This document shows, piece by piece, positions 10,871 to 21,600 of a stretch of DNA of 64,000 bases. Under the pieces are notes generated by a model, which was not told the origin of the DNA, ran no database searches, and worked only from the letters and a program-made list of their open reading frames with translations. A program made the translations under genes and the position numbers. Source of the DNA: Paramacrobiotus metropolitanus (lineage: Eukaryota > Tardigrada > Eutardigrada > Parachela > Macrobiotidae); assembly GCF_019649055.1 (NCBI RefSeq), contig NW_026570299.1, positions 310,001 to 374,000 of the forward strand. The letters run 5' to 3'. Each line of letters starts with the position of its first letter. The stretch's first letter is position 1.

Positions 10871-12589
10871 GATATGTATACAGTAAATTAAATTCACTTT
10901 CACGTATATAACGTACAGTATACTCGCCGCAGTATTAAACTAGTCGCGCGATACACCGTCGTTTTTGCCCAACGTTGAACTGAACACTGGGTTTTGCCCA
11001 TTTAACGATCGCTAATGTGCTCCGACCTTCGCCAGATCCAGCTAATCGGATTAGCAATCGGAACTGATCCGCGGAATTCGGCTGGCCTATCGTTCGTCAG
11101 GCGGATATACAGTAAAGTACAAAAAATCCTTTTGACACCCAGCCAACATTAACCGGGACCGGTTCTACTACAAAGCGCGTTTTGGAAAAAAAATGTAGCT
11201 CGAGTTAATTTTGATGTGGAAGTGGATGCAACTCAACCGATTGCGAGCCAGCAAAATGCCGGATACGAATGGTATAAACTAGAGGGCCGACCAGACCTCA
11301 ATACATTTTTACAATCTAATGTCTTCATTTACGGATGGTTTGTCTCGCAAACTCATACTTCGGTCCATTTCCTAGTCAATGTCCGAACCAGATCTACAGA
11401 ACTCTTCCACTGCATCCTTATTAAATCCGACGTCCGCTGTTCCAGCGTATTCTGTAGTTATTTGAAATTCGTTAATCTTAGCCGAAAACCAATTTGCCGC
11501 GTGCGCAGCGAGCGCAGTTATGCAGAGCAAAGCCAGCAAGCAACGCTCTCAGTTTGAACTCGTCAAATAAAGCGCAATCTTTCTGCCTTTTCCGGTTTTT
11601 CCATAAAAAAATTAAAATCGACACTCTGGCTTTTGTCCGAGCACTTATCCAATTAGATACTTCAGCGTTCTAGTCGCTTTAAACTGGGAAGTGAAACGCA
11701 CGCTATGAAAGTGTGAAACAAACAGTGGCTAATACTTGCATTCACAGCTTCAGCCCTTCTCAGTGCAGACTTCAATCTTTCCCAGAGCCTAATATTCTTC
11801 TTCTGTATGCCGTGTGCATTTAAAGGAATAAAGTTGTCTGTGTGGCACATGACTTAATTCCCTATTCCAGAAATACGTTATGCTATGCTCATGCTCACAG
11901 GCGCTGCGAAAGTCTAGTGATTTACCAGAAGCTGGAATAACCTCACCCACACTTAAGTCTTTCCCCTCAACACAATTTCACGTGCCTAGTTACCCTACAA
12001 TTCATACATCCAGTAAAGGTAACTGGTAAAGATAAAAAACAAAATTCCTGGGACATATCAATAACTCATGCAGCATGAAATCTTCGATTTGGACGGCCCA
12101 TTACATTCTGCTGCAAAAATATTTTCGGAGTTCATGCGTTTTGCATGTTCTAGGATGTTTCTTCGGTTTATATTTATGGAGGTTAACTATGATTTTAATT
12201 CGTCGAACATTGAAAATGCTAAGTGCAGTATAACTTCAATGATACTACCTGATAAACCTCTGCAGTAGCTCGCAAAATGCGGTAGCATGCGTGATATGAT
12301 CGCTGAAGATCGATGTTTTTGGCCATACGCATGAACTATCTACAGCACGTGTTTTCAATTATTTCGCCAATTTAGTATTGGCATTACAGCTTTTAGCACT
12401 GGCATCCGGCGCCAGTTCTTTGTCTCCGTCCATAAACTCGCCGATTTTAGTCATAGCAGCGCACAGTCTGAACTTTCCTCTTGAAGCGAGTAATAAACAG
12501 GTAAGCAGAACCTAGAATCATTGTTCTTACTGCTTAAACATAACCTGAAGTCCGTAACGCTGATGATTGCATGTTTACTATATAGTATT

Positions 12590-12668
12590 GGTTGGAGTTT
12601 CCGTGTTGTGCTGCATTCGGGAACGCTTGCGCTGGCGCATTCCCAATGTATGCCCGATGCGGAAACCG
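12590..12668. repeat. hairpin landmark A, copy 2
   Basis: About 75 bp, GGTTGGAGTTTCCGTGTTG...CATTCCCAATGTATGCCC...CGGAAACC. The ends and the GGGAACGC/GCATTCCC core are inverted repeats. Other copies lie at 7036-7120, 18581-18650, 21811-21894, 28999-29078 and 34747-34826, each in the same array context. Confidence 0.8.
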
Positions 12669-13532
12669 AAATCAAGTAACGACCAGCAAGACGTTTGGTG
12701 TGGTATGCGCTGCTGTAATTGTTGTCAGCCATCAATATGGAATGAGTAACAAAATATTCCTAACGTAAATAAAGAGCCATATGTAAACATATGTATGTAT
12801 TTTACTACAAGCTTCAACTGTTGCATCGGTTTCAGTAGCTACAGAAACGCTGGGCAAGGTCCCGCTGCAGTTCGCGGGTACTGTTCGCATAGCTACATGC
12901 CACAAACGACGTGCTTATCTATTTTTTTCGTTTTATATCGCAGAGTGCGAAGCACTGCAGTAATTAGGAAGTACTACTATTATTGTTTTAGCCTGAACTT
13001 GTTGTATACAGAGCACATTATGTTGTACATCTAACTGTTTTTACATAGCATAATTTGATTAGTTTTACATATATCTGTAGGAGCATGTACAGCTGCAGTT
13101 TCTACCAACTACAGGCTCATGCTAAATCATATTATCTGTAATGTAGACATGCTTGCTACTGCCGAAACTACTACAGTAACCATAAGTACAGTGGACTTCG
13201 TATTTGGAGCAAAACTATCGGTTGTATCTACTTCGTTACGTGGAATCACGAGAAAATCTAGCCTTTTCAATATTATTTTCGAGGCCGGAAGTATGCCGCT
13301 AATAGGAACGTTAGTTAGTCTTGTTGTTTTTGTTAAAATTTATAAAATTTTTCGGTGTTAAAAACGGCAGTTAGAGGGCGCACAAGTGAAGCGCGATATT
13401 AGCGGTGGCCCGTAAAACGAATAAACGGTGTAAAGGCATGCAAGTGCCGGGCTCCCTGACACTTCGGCCGCCCGACATTTCAGCCGCATGATATTTCGGC
13501 CGCCTGACAATTCGGCCGCCCGTTCAATTCGG

Positions 13533-13790
13533 ACCTAAGAAAACGTCAGAATCCTAAGAAAACCTAAGAAGACCTAAGAAACCCAAGAAAACCTAAGAAA
13601 CCGAAGAAAACCTAAGAAGACTTAAGAAAACCTAAGGCCTCGTCCCGAATTTAAAGCGAATCTTACAGATACGGTACGCGAAGCCACCTCGCGAGATGGA
13701 GTTGCTGTATCGCAAAGAGATTCGCTTCGAATTCGGGACAAGGCCTAAGAAAGCTAAGGAAACCTAAAAAACCAAAGAAAAACATACAAA
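13533..13790 (+). repeat. CCTAAGAAAA minisatellite inside the 384-bp element
   Basis: Tandem imperfect 10-11 bp units (CCTAAGAAAA, CCTAAGAAG, CCCAAGAAAA) on both sides of the nested MITE at 13636-13745. No other run of this unit was seen in the window. Confidence 0.8.
13636..13745. mobile_element. Harbinger-like MITE nested in the minisatellite
   Basis: 110 bp with terminal inverted repeats starting GGCCTCGTCCCGAAT and GGCCTTGTCCCGAAT (25 of the first 28 positions agree by eye), flanked by TAA at 13633-13635 and 13746-13748. A 3-bp TWA duplication is characteristic of PIF/Harbinger. No coding capacity. Confidence 0.75.
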
Positions 13791-15574
13791 ATATCAGGCA
13801 GCCGAAGTGTCATGCGGCCGAAATGGCAGGATACCAAGTGCCGGTACTCGTAGTTTAAACAGTGCATGCTGTGCATCTACTTTGTACTTTCGATAATATT
13901 TACTGCCGCTGACTTGTTCAATAAAAATACGAGTATTACACAACATTTCCTTACTGTATTCTATTCATAAAATGCTCACTAAAAGTGATAATTCTATGCG
14001 CCCATTGGAACGCTAAGGTACAGACAAGGTAAGGTACGCTAAGGTAAGTAAGCTGACATACACAACGACCTACAAATAACAATTGCAAAGTTTTAATTTT
14101 TCGCCGTTGGGGCAAGCTGCTTAGCAACCCTACCTATCATTTTGTGCACTGCCGAAAATTTTCAATATTCAGCGCACACAGACGTGGCGCCACATTCGAA
14201 TCGGTTGCTTCTACACAAATTCTCAACTGAATTTATAAATGTTTTTCTTTGAACGTGAAATTACGTAACATTTTCCTTTATCTCAGCATGAATAAGTTCC
14301 TCATGGGCATCAGATACAACTGAAATATGACATTCAATATACGTCCAAACGTCCGCCATTGCTGTCACAAATGACGCAAACTGTCCTGTTTAGCATCGTC
14401 AAGCCCGCCGTATGGTACTCACGTGGACAGCCGCAGCGACCTTTAGGTGCGATTTATAGCTTGATGTATCTTGTGTTAATATGTGGACTGTAAACTCTAA
14501 AAATGCTTATTATTTTTTTTGCTTAGAACTAGCGCATAAATGGCTACGCGGTCGTATTACATGACTATAAAGATTGTGCGCAAGGTTGCGTGGCAAGTTG
14601 GCTTGGTGATAAAAAAATTTAAAAAAGAATTTAAAACAAGCTCCCGGCTTTTAAAAAGATTTATTTTCCTCGAAGCTGTGGGTGCACGGAGAAGAGCAGA
14701 CATTAGCTGTGCAAACAGGGTTTTGTCACTTTTGTGCTCCTCGTCGACTGGATGACCTATCGTGTGCTCTGTATAATGTATGCGAAATTGCGAATATTGC
14801 ACTGCATGCGATTAAAATATTGCATTTTCTTCTCCTTAAGGCTTAAACCGATGTAGTCCGTATCTTCCTTACAACGAACAGAAATTTCTTTGGAAAAATA
14901 TGCATGAAAATTAAATTGAGTTCATTGGTCATTGTTTACCTCAGTGCGTCCATAACAGGAATACCAAAAATAGGGATTACAGAAAAGAAATGTAGGCGTG
15001 ATGGATGGCATCAGAAGTGTTTTGTTTTTCTCTGGTTTTGAATCACCGGGTTCGGTACGTTTCGTGCTGGATTGCCCACCTTTTGGACTTTCTTGCTGAG
15101 GATGTTCTTCGATCAAGCCGGTGTTCAGGGCCCAGTTCGCGGTAGTTGTCGCCGGTGTACTTTGCGATACGTAATAATAGGTCTTATTGTAGCCGGACTG
15201 TAAGCCACCTTTTATCTTGATACTGTTATCACGCTATTGAAATAAAGTAACTTAGCCACCGTTGTTATAGTGAGTGTAGTTCAAGTTTGTGAAGTAAACA
15301 ACTTTTTTTCATAGACGTATTTAGATATACAGAAGTACAACCAATGTTTTCCGTTAAACTATCTTTCCGTTCCACTATCTTGCTAGTTGGAAACCATTTG
15401 CGCTTGCGCTTTGTATAAAGTTCGCTCTTCCATGCTCTTGAACTTTCTTGCAGTACAGTCTGTATCCCTCCACTGAATTTCATGGTACTGCGTCGCACGA
15501 TTCCTCTGTGACGTATTTATTACTGCCATTGGCATAAGATACGCGCGATAGGCCCCGTTCATATAACCAATACG

Positions 15575-15624
15575 GTTCGTTTTTCGTTTTTCGTTCGTTT
15601 TTCGTTCGTTTTCCGTTCGTTCGG
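15575..15624 (+). repeat. TTCGTT-type simple repeat
   Basis: About 50 bp of imperfect TTCGT/TTCGTT units. The sister copy near 33000 has a single short GGTTTGTTTTT, so the repeat expanded in this copy only or was lost from the other. Confidence 0.75.
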
Positions 15625-17683
15625 TTCACTGTTCCTAATAATATACGGCTTCACATTTTCTGTATAATTTTTTAATTAAACATTTGAACCCATTCAGCTT
15701 ATAGAAAAACACTTAACATCATAACACAGTACATCCAATCAGCAGGAAAAAAGCCATGGGAGGTCTAAGAACGGAGAACCACTGACCTAACTTTGCTCCC
15801 GGTGGAGCTGTTCCGTGAACGGAAGCTGCGTTCTCGCACATTACATTTTCTTCAGGCAGTGCAGACTTGGAAGCGCTTCTGCCCTTGTCAAACATGCTTT
15901 TTTTCAGATCAGTACTTATCATTAATCACTTCCGGCAAATCTCTGAAGAACACTTATGTCGGTGTCCCATGGTACCTGAGCATTTTTACACAATAGTCGC
16001 AAGTCCAGACGGGTCTTTTCAATGCCTGCAAAATTCCCCTTGAAGTCTGGATAACCACGCCCGTAATTCTTAAAAAGGCCGCCCCCGCCCGAAAAGCGTA
16101 GGGATATGCTTCTCCGGCAACCAAGTCATTGCTACCTAAGGACAAAAATTCCTTACAGTAACGTAACTACCACATCTGTAAAAGATAAAACACTGCTGTA
16201 AATTTTGATCACACCGGCAGCTGAGCTCCAGCGAACGAGATTTCAAACTGAACCTTACTATAAGCACTGCGCTTGTTTTCCGTAGTCAAGAAACAGTCTT
16301 TTGCTACTATTGCATCAGCATTCTCCTTCAAACTCCTGCTCACAAAATTAATAAGAATCCACTATGAACAACTAATGTTTTCTTGTCGACAGTTAGTCAA
16401 GCAGGCTTTCCGTTATTGACAAATTGTCAAAAGCGTAGCAAAGGTCATCTGTAGATATGGTCAACAACTGTGTGAGTGTCTGCGCATCGGTTAACATCAT
16501 TCGTATCACTACCCTGGGATTCGCTTATCGGAGACGGAAAAACAATTAAAGCGGATTATCCATAATCCAAAAAATATTATTCGGCCAGCAATACACCACA
16601 ATAATTTCTCGTTTCCCAATGCCTTCATGCTTCATTTAACGATGAGTTTTCTCGCACTTCGGTCCTTGTTTTATTCAGTATCCAAACAAATGTCCAGAAC
16701 TCTTCCACTCATCCTTATCGAACCGTATCGAAACCGTTCCAATGTTTTTATTATGTTTAAGTTCGTTGCGATTAGCAAAAAGGCGAATTTTGAATTCACA
16801 GAGAATACCGGGTTGTAGGGCAAAAAGGCTGGACTCTGTTCAAAATCGTCGCATTAGAGTGGCACATTCTTTTTACCCTCTCCCATCTTTCCGATATACA
16901 AACGAAAGCATGTATTCCGGTTTTGGCCAGAGCATGTAACCTGAAATCAGAAATATATCCCGTCTGCTTCCTCGTAAAAATCACACGCGTACAGTTTCAC
17001 GAATTTACCTTCCCGGCTCTTACATCCAGAAAAGCAAAAAACTAAAACTTGAACGCCCAGTAAACCATTCTTCCCGTCTAAGACCATTTGGAGCTGTCAT
17101 GCATTTGGAGCATGAAGTCTTTGATTCGCAATACCAAGAAAAATGTGTTGCTGATTTCTTTTCGCAAATAAAAGCTGCACAGTGTTCATAAATTTTGCAC
17201 GCTTTCGATTTCGTGGTGTTCTTTGATATGTACTTCCGGAATCACCAACGTTATTTGAATTCTTCAAACGCAGAATATGCATGATTAAGATACGTATCGT
17301 TTTAAGTGGTACTGCCTATAAACCCTGCAGTGGCTCTTACAGCGTGCGCATGGGTTAAGGGGAAAAAGTGATATTGTTGCTGAACGGCCGTGACCTTTCC
17401 ACGGTACGTGTTTCCAGTTTCTTCGCCCCTCCGCTGGCTGAATATTTGTACAGTTAACAAAGCCTTAACCGTGTCGGTTATGACTTAGGCGTTTGTCTTC
17501 GACCATAAAGCGGTCGCCGACCTTGGACCTAGGGGAGCTCCGGCGTACAATACAATGCGCATAAACCGGCGGGCTGGAGGGTTGCGAAATTTTTCTGGCC
17601 GTGAAACTGCGTTTACGTGGCAAAGTGGCCCTGGAAGCATGCTGAAGGATGCAACCATGGTTGCCAAGACACGTGAGCTCGCT

Positions 17684-17743
17684 CTGCGTTAAAATAATTT
17701 TAACGCTTGGGCGTTAAATGGCTTTAACGCTTATGAGCTCGCT
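17684..17743. repeat. clustered inverted repeats built on GCGTTAAA
   Basis: GCGTTAAAAT-A-ATTTTAACGC is a near-perfect palindrome, followed by TTTAACGC-TTGG-GCGTTAAA and GCGTTAAA-TGG-CTTTAACGC, all bracketed by two direct GAGCTCGCTC words (about 17673 and 17739). It looks like a MITE scrap or a short hairpin cluster. It lies in an interval with no counterpart at 34735. Confidence 0.65.
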
Positions 17744-17989
17744 CACGACCGAAAGTTGCCGTCTGAGGATGCCGGGGCAAGTGACCAACCTGGGCAATGT
17801 TTAGATGACACGCTGAAGGGCTCCGTCGGTTACCCAGGTTATGATACAAGCCGCGCCGGACACCCCCAAACCGACAGGCAACCCCCAACCGCGCGGAGAC
17901 ACACAGGAGGACTGCAAAGAAATAATTGGGTTAATAATTAAATTTAGCAAAATAATTTGAGAAATAATTGCAACTCGATAGAGAAAGCG

Positions 17990-18393
17990 CAGCGAAACAG
18001 GAATCTAGAAGAATTCATTTGAAGAATACCACGAATGTGTGTTGTATCGTAACACTGCTCACAGACGTGGATCCGGTGGTGCGGGCATGGCGTTGCACAA
18101 CGGCCATTATTATAGTCTCGACAGATAACAGGTCGAGGACTGCGCGAAACTTGTGCGGAGTGGCGAGACTTTGTGTAGAAGAGGTGCTCGGGCTGGGAAT
18201 AGGAGGGCTGCCGGAACCAGTAGAGCTCGGCGCGCTGTGGGCAAAGGTTGGCGTAGTGAAAAGGATCCTTGCATATAAAGCAGCCAAAGGGAGGAATTCC
18301 GGAGGTAGCTGGTGTGGATGCATGAGTAGCGGTGGCTAGCAACTGGCTAGAGTTATCGCTTAAAGGTACAGAGCGCACCACATCAGCCAGCAT
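17990..18393 (-). pseudogene. gag C-terminal fragment of a second DIRS-order retrotransposon
   Basis: Open frame from ATG at 18393 downwards with a CCHC knuckle (CFICKDPFHYANLC) and a second cluster (VICRDYNNGRCATPCPHHRIHVCEQC) that parallels the Gag at 1800-2031. Wording differs enough to mean another subfamily. The conserved last Cys is not found, and no RT or recombinase follows downstream on the minus strand. It lies in a block of about 0.85 kb (17540-18400) absent from the sister copy, so it probably arrived as an insertion. Confidence 0.7.
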
Positions 18394-18580
18394 CCACCAC
18401 TATCCCTCACGAAGCAAGTAAGAAAGTCCGATCATTAGGAAACTAACGTTCTTGCTGCTTCTGACCTTGTACTGCTAAACTAACGTTCTTGCTGCAGTTG
18501 ACCCTAAATGAACAAACCATACAACCCAAATCCGTAGCGCTATATACGTAATTAGTACTAGTTACACTTTACTGCACACT

Positions 18581-18650
18581 TCGGTTGGAGTTTCCGTGTT
18601 GAGCAGCATTCGGGGACGCCTGCGTTGAAGCATTCCCAATGTATGCCCTA
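18581..18650. repeat. hairpin landmark A, copy 3
   Basis: TTCGGTTGGAGTTTCCGTGT...GAAGCATTCCCAATGTATGC. The right arm is cut off after GCCC: the closing ACGGAAACC is missing. Confidence 0.75.
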
Positions 18651-21600
18651 TAAAATGGATATTTCCTTCTGCTTGAGCGAACTTTGTGACAGCTATAGAA
18701 GTCCAACAACCGCGTTACTGGATAGTGCATATAGGCTGATAGGCATGACCGTCGTTCGCGAAGCTGGGCGTAGTAGTTCGGGCAAAGAGGAATCGCCGCT
18801 TATTAAGTTTTCTGCATGACCCTTCGAATTAGTTGGTGGAGATGGAAAACAATTTTTTTCAAACAAAATATTTTCTCAAAACATTTTCGAAAATGTTTTG
18901 CATTTCTAAAGTGGCTGTTTTTTAGTCTCAGTTCTTTGCTTCAAAAAAAAGACGGGGCTTCGAAACGTTATTGAATGAAATGTGTCCTTGCAAAACCGTG
19001 TCTGCAGAAAGATAACCAGTTAACGAAAACTCGTCGTACATCCGTGAATAATTTCGTAGCGTTACTAGCGTACACACTGTTTTTGTGGAAGTGCGGTACT
19101 CGATATTGTCAGCGGAATGTCAGCTTTTTTAGCTCGATTTCGCTAGTGTTTGCTCTTCCACTCTTAGTTCCGATGAAAGGCCCTTTTTTGGAAGTGTTCT
19201 CTGAATTCAAAGTTCTTGAATTTTCGTCGTAAGTAATAAGAACTCTGTGGTTGGCGAATGTGGTCAGAGGTGTGCTTTTTTTCCATTTTTGCGAGGAAAG
19301 AAATGGAGTTGTTCAATACTGGATTTTAAAGGTGACATGCCTCCATGCATTCGGAGAATGTAGCGATCGCCTCGATCGTCCAGCTTATGTTCTTCCGCTG
19401 ACCCACAGTGCAGTCTGTAAACTGCGCATGTAAGTAAGTAAGCCACGCAGGCCTTTGTGCTCCATAACGATGACACGCACCAAATCGTATCCAGGGTTAT
19501 GCGAGTGTGTTGGAAAATGTATAGCTCTGCCTCTGAACTAAGTACGTTCAAGATATGCCAGTGCCTTATGCAAACCATTAAAAGTAAATGTGTAATCTGC
19601 ATCCGCGAAGTCCAACCAAATATTCTGGACCACGGAACTCTTTTCAAGGCGCCCGCCCTGAGTGCGGCGCCCTCAACCTTGCCTTTTTCAGCTTGCATGT
19701 ACGGTGTACCTTATTTCCAAGTGACGCAGTCCGGAATTGGGATGTGCTGCTAAAGCCTTAACATCATTCATAACCATCTGTTCGTAGTCGGAACCATACT
19801 TCGCACTTCGTAGACCGCGTTTCCTTAAAACAAGCTGCTTGTTTGAAACAAGCTGCAAGAAAAACCGAGAGAGAGAGAACAAGTTATTTCTGTGCAATGA
19901 TTAGCCGTACGTATTGGCTGATGTGATCTGGTTCTGAGTCTTTTTCACGAGATTCCAGTTGTGCTCGTTCTTTATCTTTAATTCTTTATCTTTGATTATT
20001 TAATCTCTTCATCTTTATGCTCAACTTTGTCCATGGCTAGCGGCTCGACAGCGAAGGTAACGATGAATTTGTTAAGTGTGACTGTTTTGTTACGTATTGC
20101 TGCTTCTTCGATTATCGTTAGAAAAAGTCGTAATGATTACGGTATGCTGCCAGTATTGTCGCAGGCTACAGCAGATTTCCTTATCGAAAATCGAAACATG
20201 AACTGGAAATAGTATCACTATCCACTGGTGGATGGCAGTACAGAAGTTGCTAGGAAGAGACAAGTATTAGAGAAGCAGAAAGTAGCAGAAAGGACAGAAC
20301 CACAGGATCTCTTGAATACACTGCACTCCTCCCTTTGCCCAAAAGCAAGTACAGTCTCATTCAGCTTGGCATAATCAATGGCAGACTCAAAGTAGCTTAC
20401 CTGCAGAGGTGCAGTCAGGAACAATAGTGCGTCGGGCAGACCTAGTGAGATGGAAGTCGGAATGGCATTCGGCATGGCAAGCCACGCCAGTTCGAGCATT
20501 GGTGCTATCGGTATGCCATTAGCAGTGGTCCTTGTACGTGACCCAGCAGTGGCAAAGGTCATCCGGATTCGGAGAATGTAGTGTGCTGTTGTAAAGCGTC
20601 AGGCATACCGGTGCGCTGCATGGGGGTGTTTAGGTGTCACGTCAATGCTGTACGAATCCCACCTGTTGTACGCCTCTTCGGATATATCTTCGTTTAAATT
20701 GATTACGTATTATAGCACGTCGGGATCTAGTTCCAGAATGATAATTCAATGATTGGCTCATCTTGGTCTACATAGTCATAATATCTCAGCGCTAGCGCGT
20801 GCAAATCTGTTATATTTGTAGTGTGGTGACGCCGAAAATCAGCAATAGAGAGTAGACAAGGTTTTAGTAATACCCGTCTATACTGCCATTCACAGCCTTA
20901 AACCCTCATCAACGTAGACTTCAGTATTTTCAGCTTCCTGTGTAGTGTGGATACGAAGGAATCAGATTGCCGCTGTTGGCTATTGTTTCTTCCCTGTTGC
21001 AAAAGAACGTTTCACGCTCGCGGACATTCTGAACGTTGGAGATCTTCGATAATTAGTTACTTTGACTTCACAATCGTAACAAACCATACCCGGGTACACG
21101 GTCATACCAGTACAAGAAGGTTAGTGAAATATATCTCTTCTGCTTCCTAACGAACAGCACCCACGCGTACATTTCACGCACTTATCTCACAATTTGTACT
21201 TCCAGAAAAGATAAAACATATAAAACTTCAGACTTTCAGTTTGGAAATGCCGTTCATGCTGTCTACAGATCGCCACTCACGATCACTTCAATCCGCTGTG
21301 GATCCAGGGCACGAAGCCTTCGATTCGTAATGCCAAGCACACGCCGTTACAAGTTTTTCTAGTCTTTCATACACTATGTATGCTTAATTCGATTTCGTGG
21401 TGTTCTTTGTTGCGTGCTTACGAAGGTCTCCAACGATTCACAGAAACAGAATTCACAGAAAAATGCCAAGTAAAGTCTGTCTTCTGCAAAGTGCGATATC
21501 TTTGGCCGTGCGCATGACCTTCCCACAGCACTTGCTTCTAGTTCTTTCGCCGCTTCGCTAACTTTGACTGGCATCAGTTATCAAAATGTTACAAACATCC
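18651..21600. other. array spacer without a recognisable gene
   Basis: Open frames at 19264-19698 (minus, 144 codons) and 20218-20562 (minus, 114 codons) have no recognisable motif. The segment 20950-21400 resembles 28225-28560 (CGGTMATACCAGTAC, CACCCACGYGT landmarks), so at least its right part belongs to the array. Confidence 0.45.

Larger units (their letters stand above)
13451..13834. mobile_element. 384-bp Mutator-like non-autonomous element with 10-bp target duplication
   Basis: Flanked by perfect 10-bp repeats CAAGTGCCGG (13441-13450 and 13835-13844). The sister duplication has a single copy of that site (31074-31083) and no element, which is a natural empty site. Ends are imperfect inverted repeats (GCTCCCTGACACTTCGGCC against GTATCCTGCCATTTCGGCC). 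Subterminal arrays of an about 17-bp unit (TGACATTTCGGCCGCC and variants) point in opposite directions at the two ends. The inside is a CCTAAGAAAA minisatellite interrupted by a nested MITE. A 10-bp duplication fits Mutator-like elements; superfamily is inferred from that alone. Confidence 0.8.
9722..17540 (+). repeat. large direct duplication, copy 1
   Basis: Colinear with 25813-34735. Shared landmarks in order include GCGACAYCTCGTGATTGTGG (9729, 25824), the GAGCTCGCTTCGTTC block (10020, 25900), a decayed acidic-tail ORF, a CTCAGTTTGAAYTCG block (11550, 27745), hairpin A, the CGGCAGTTAGAGGGCGCAC block (13365, 31024), landmark B (14110, 31345), GTGCACGGAGAAGAGCA (14690, 31880), CCGGTGTACTTTGC (15153, 32640), TCGGCCAGCA (16580, 33785) and AAGCCTTAACCGTG (17459, 34660). 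The copies are clearly diverged, with many indels. Confidence 0.85.

Noticed and set aside
13533-13790. CCTAAGAAAA repeats as telomeric DNA
   Set aside because: The run is short, imperfect, internal to a transposon with defined ends, and interrupted by a MITE.
19264-19753. Overlapping open frames on both strands (144 codons minus, 98 codons plus)
   Set aside because: A third minus frame also has protein-like wording, but none matches a family I know. Kept as unassigned array spacer.
20218-20562. 114-codon minus-strand frame
   Set aside because: Composition is low in information, no motif was found, and it overlaps sequence resembling the repeat near 9670-9720.
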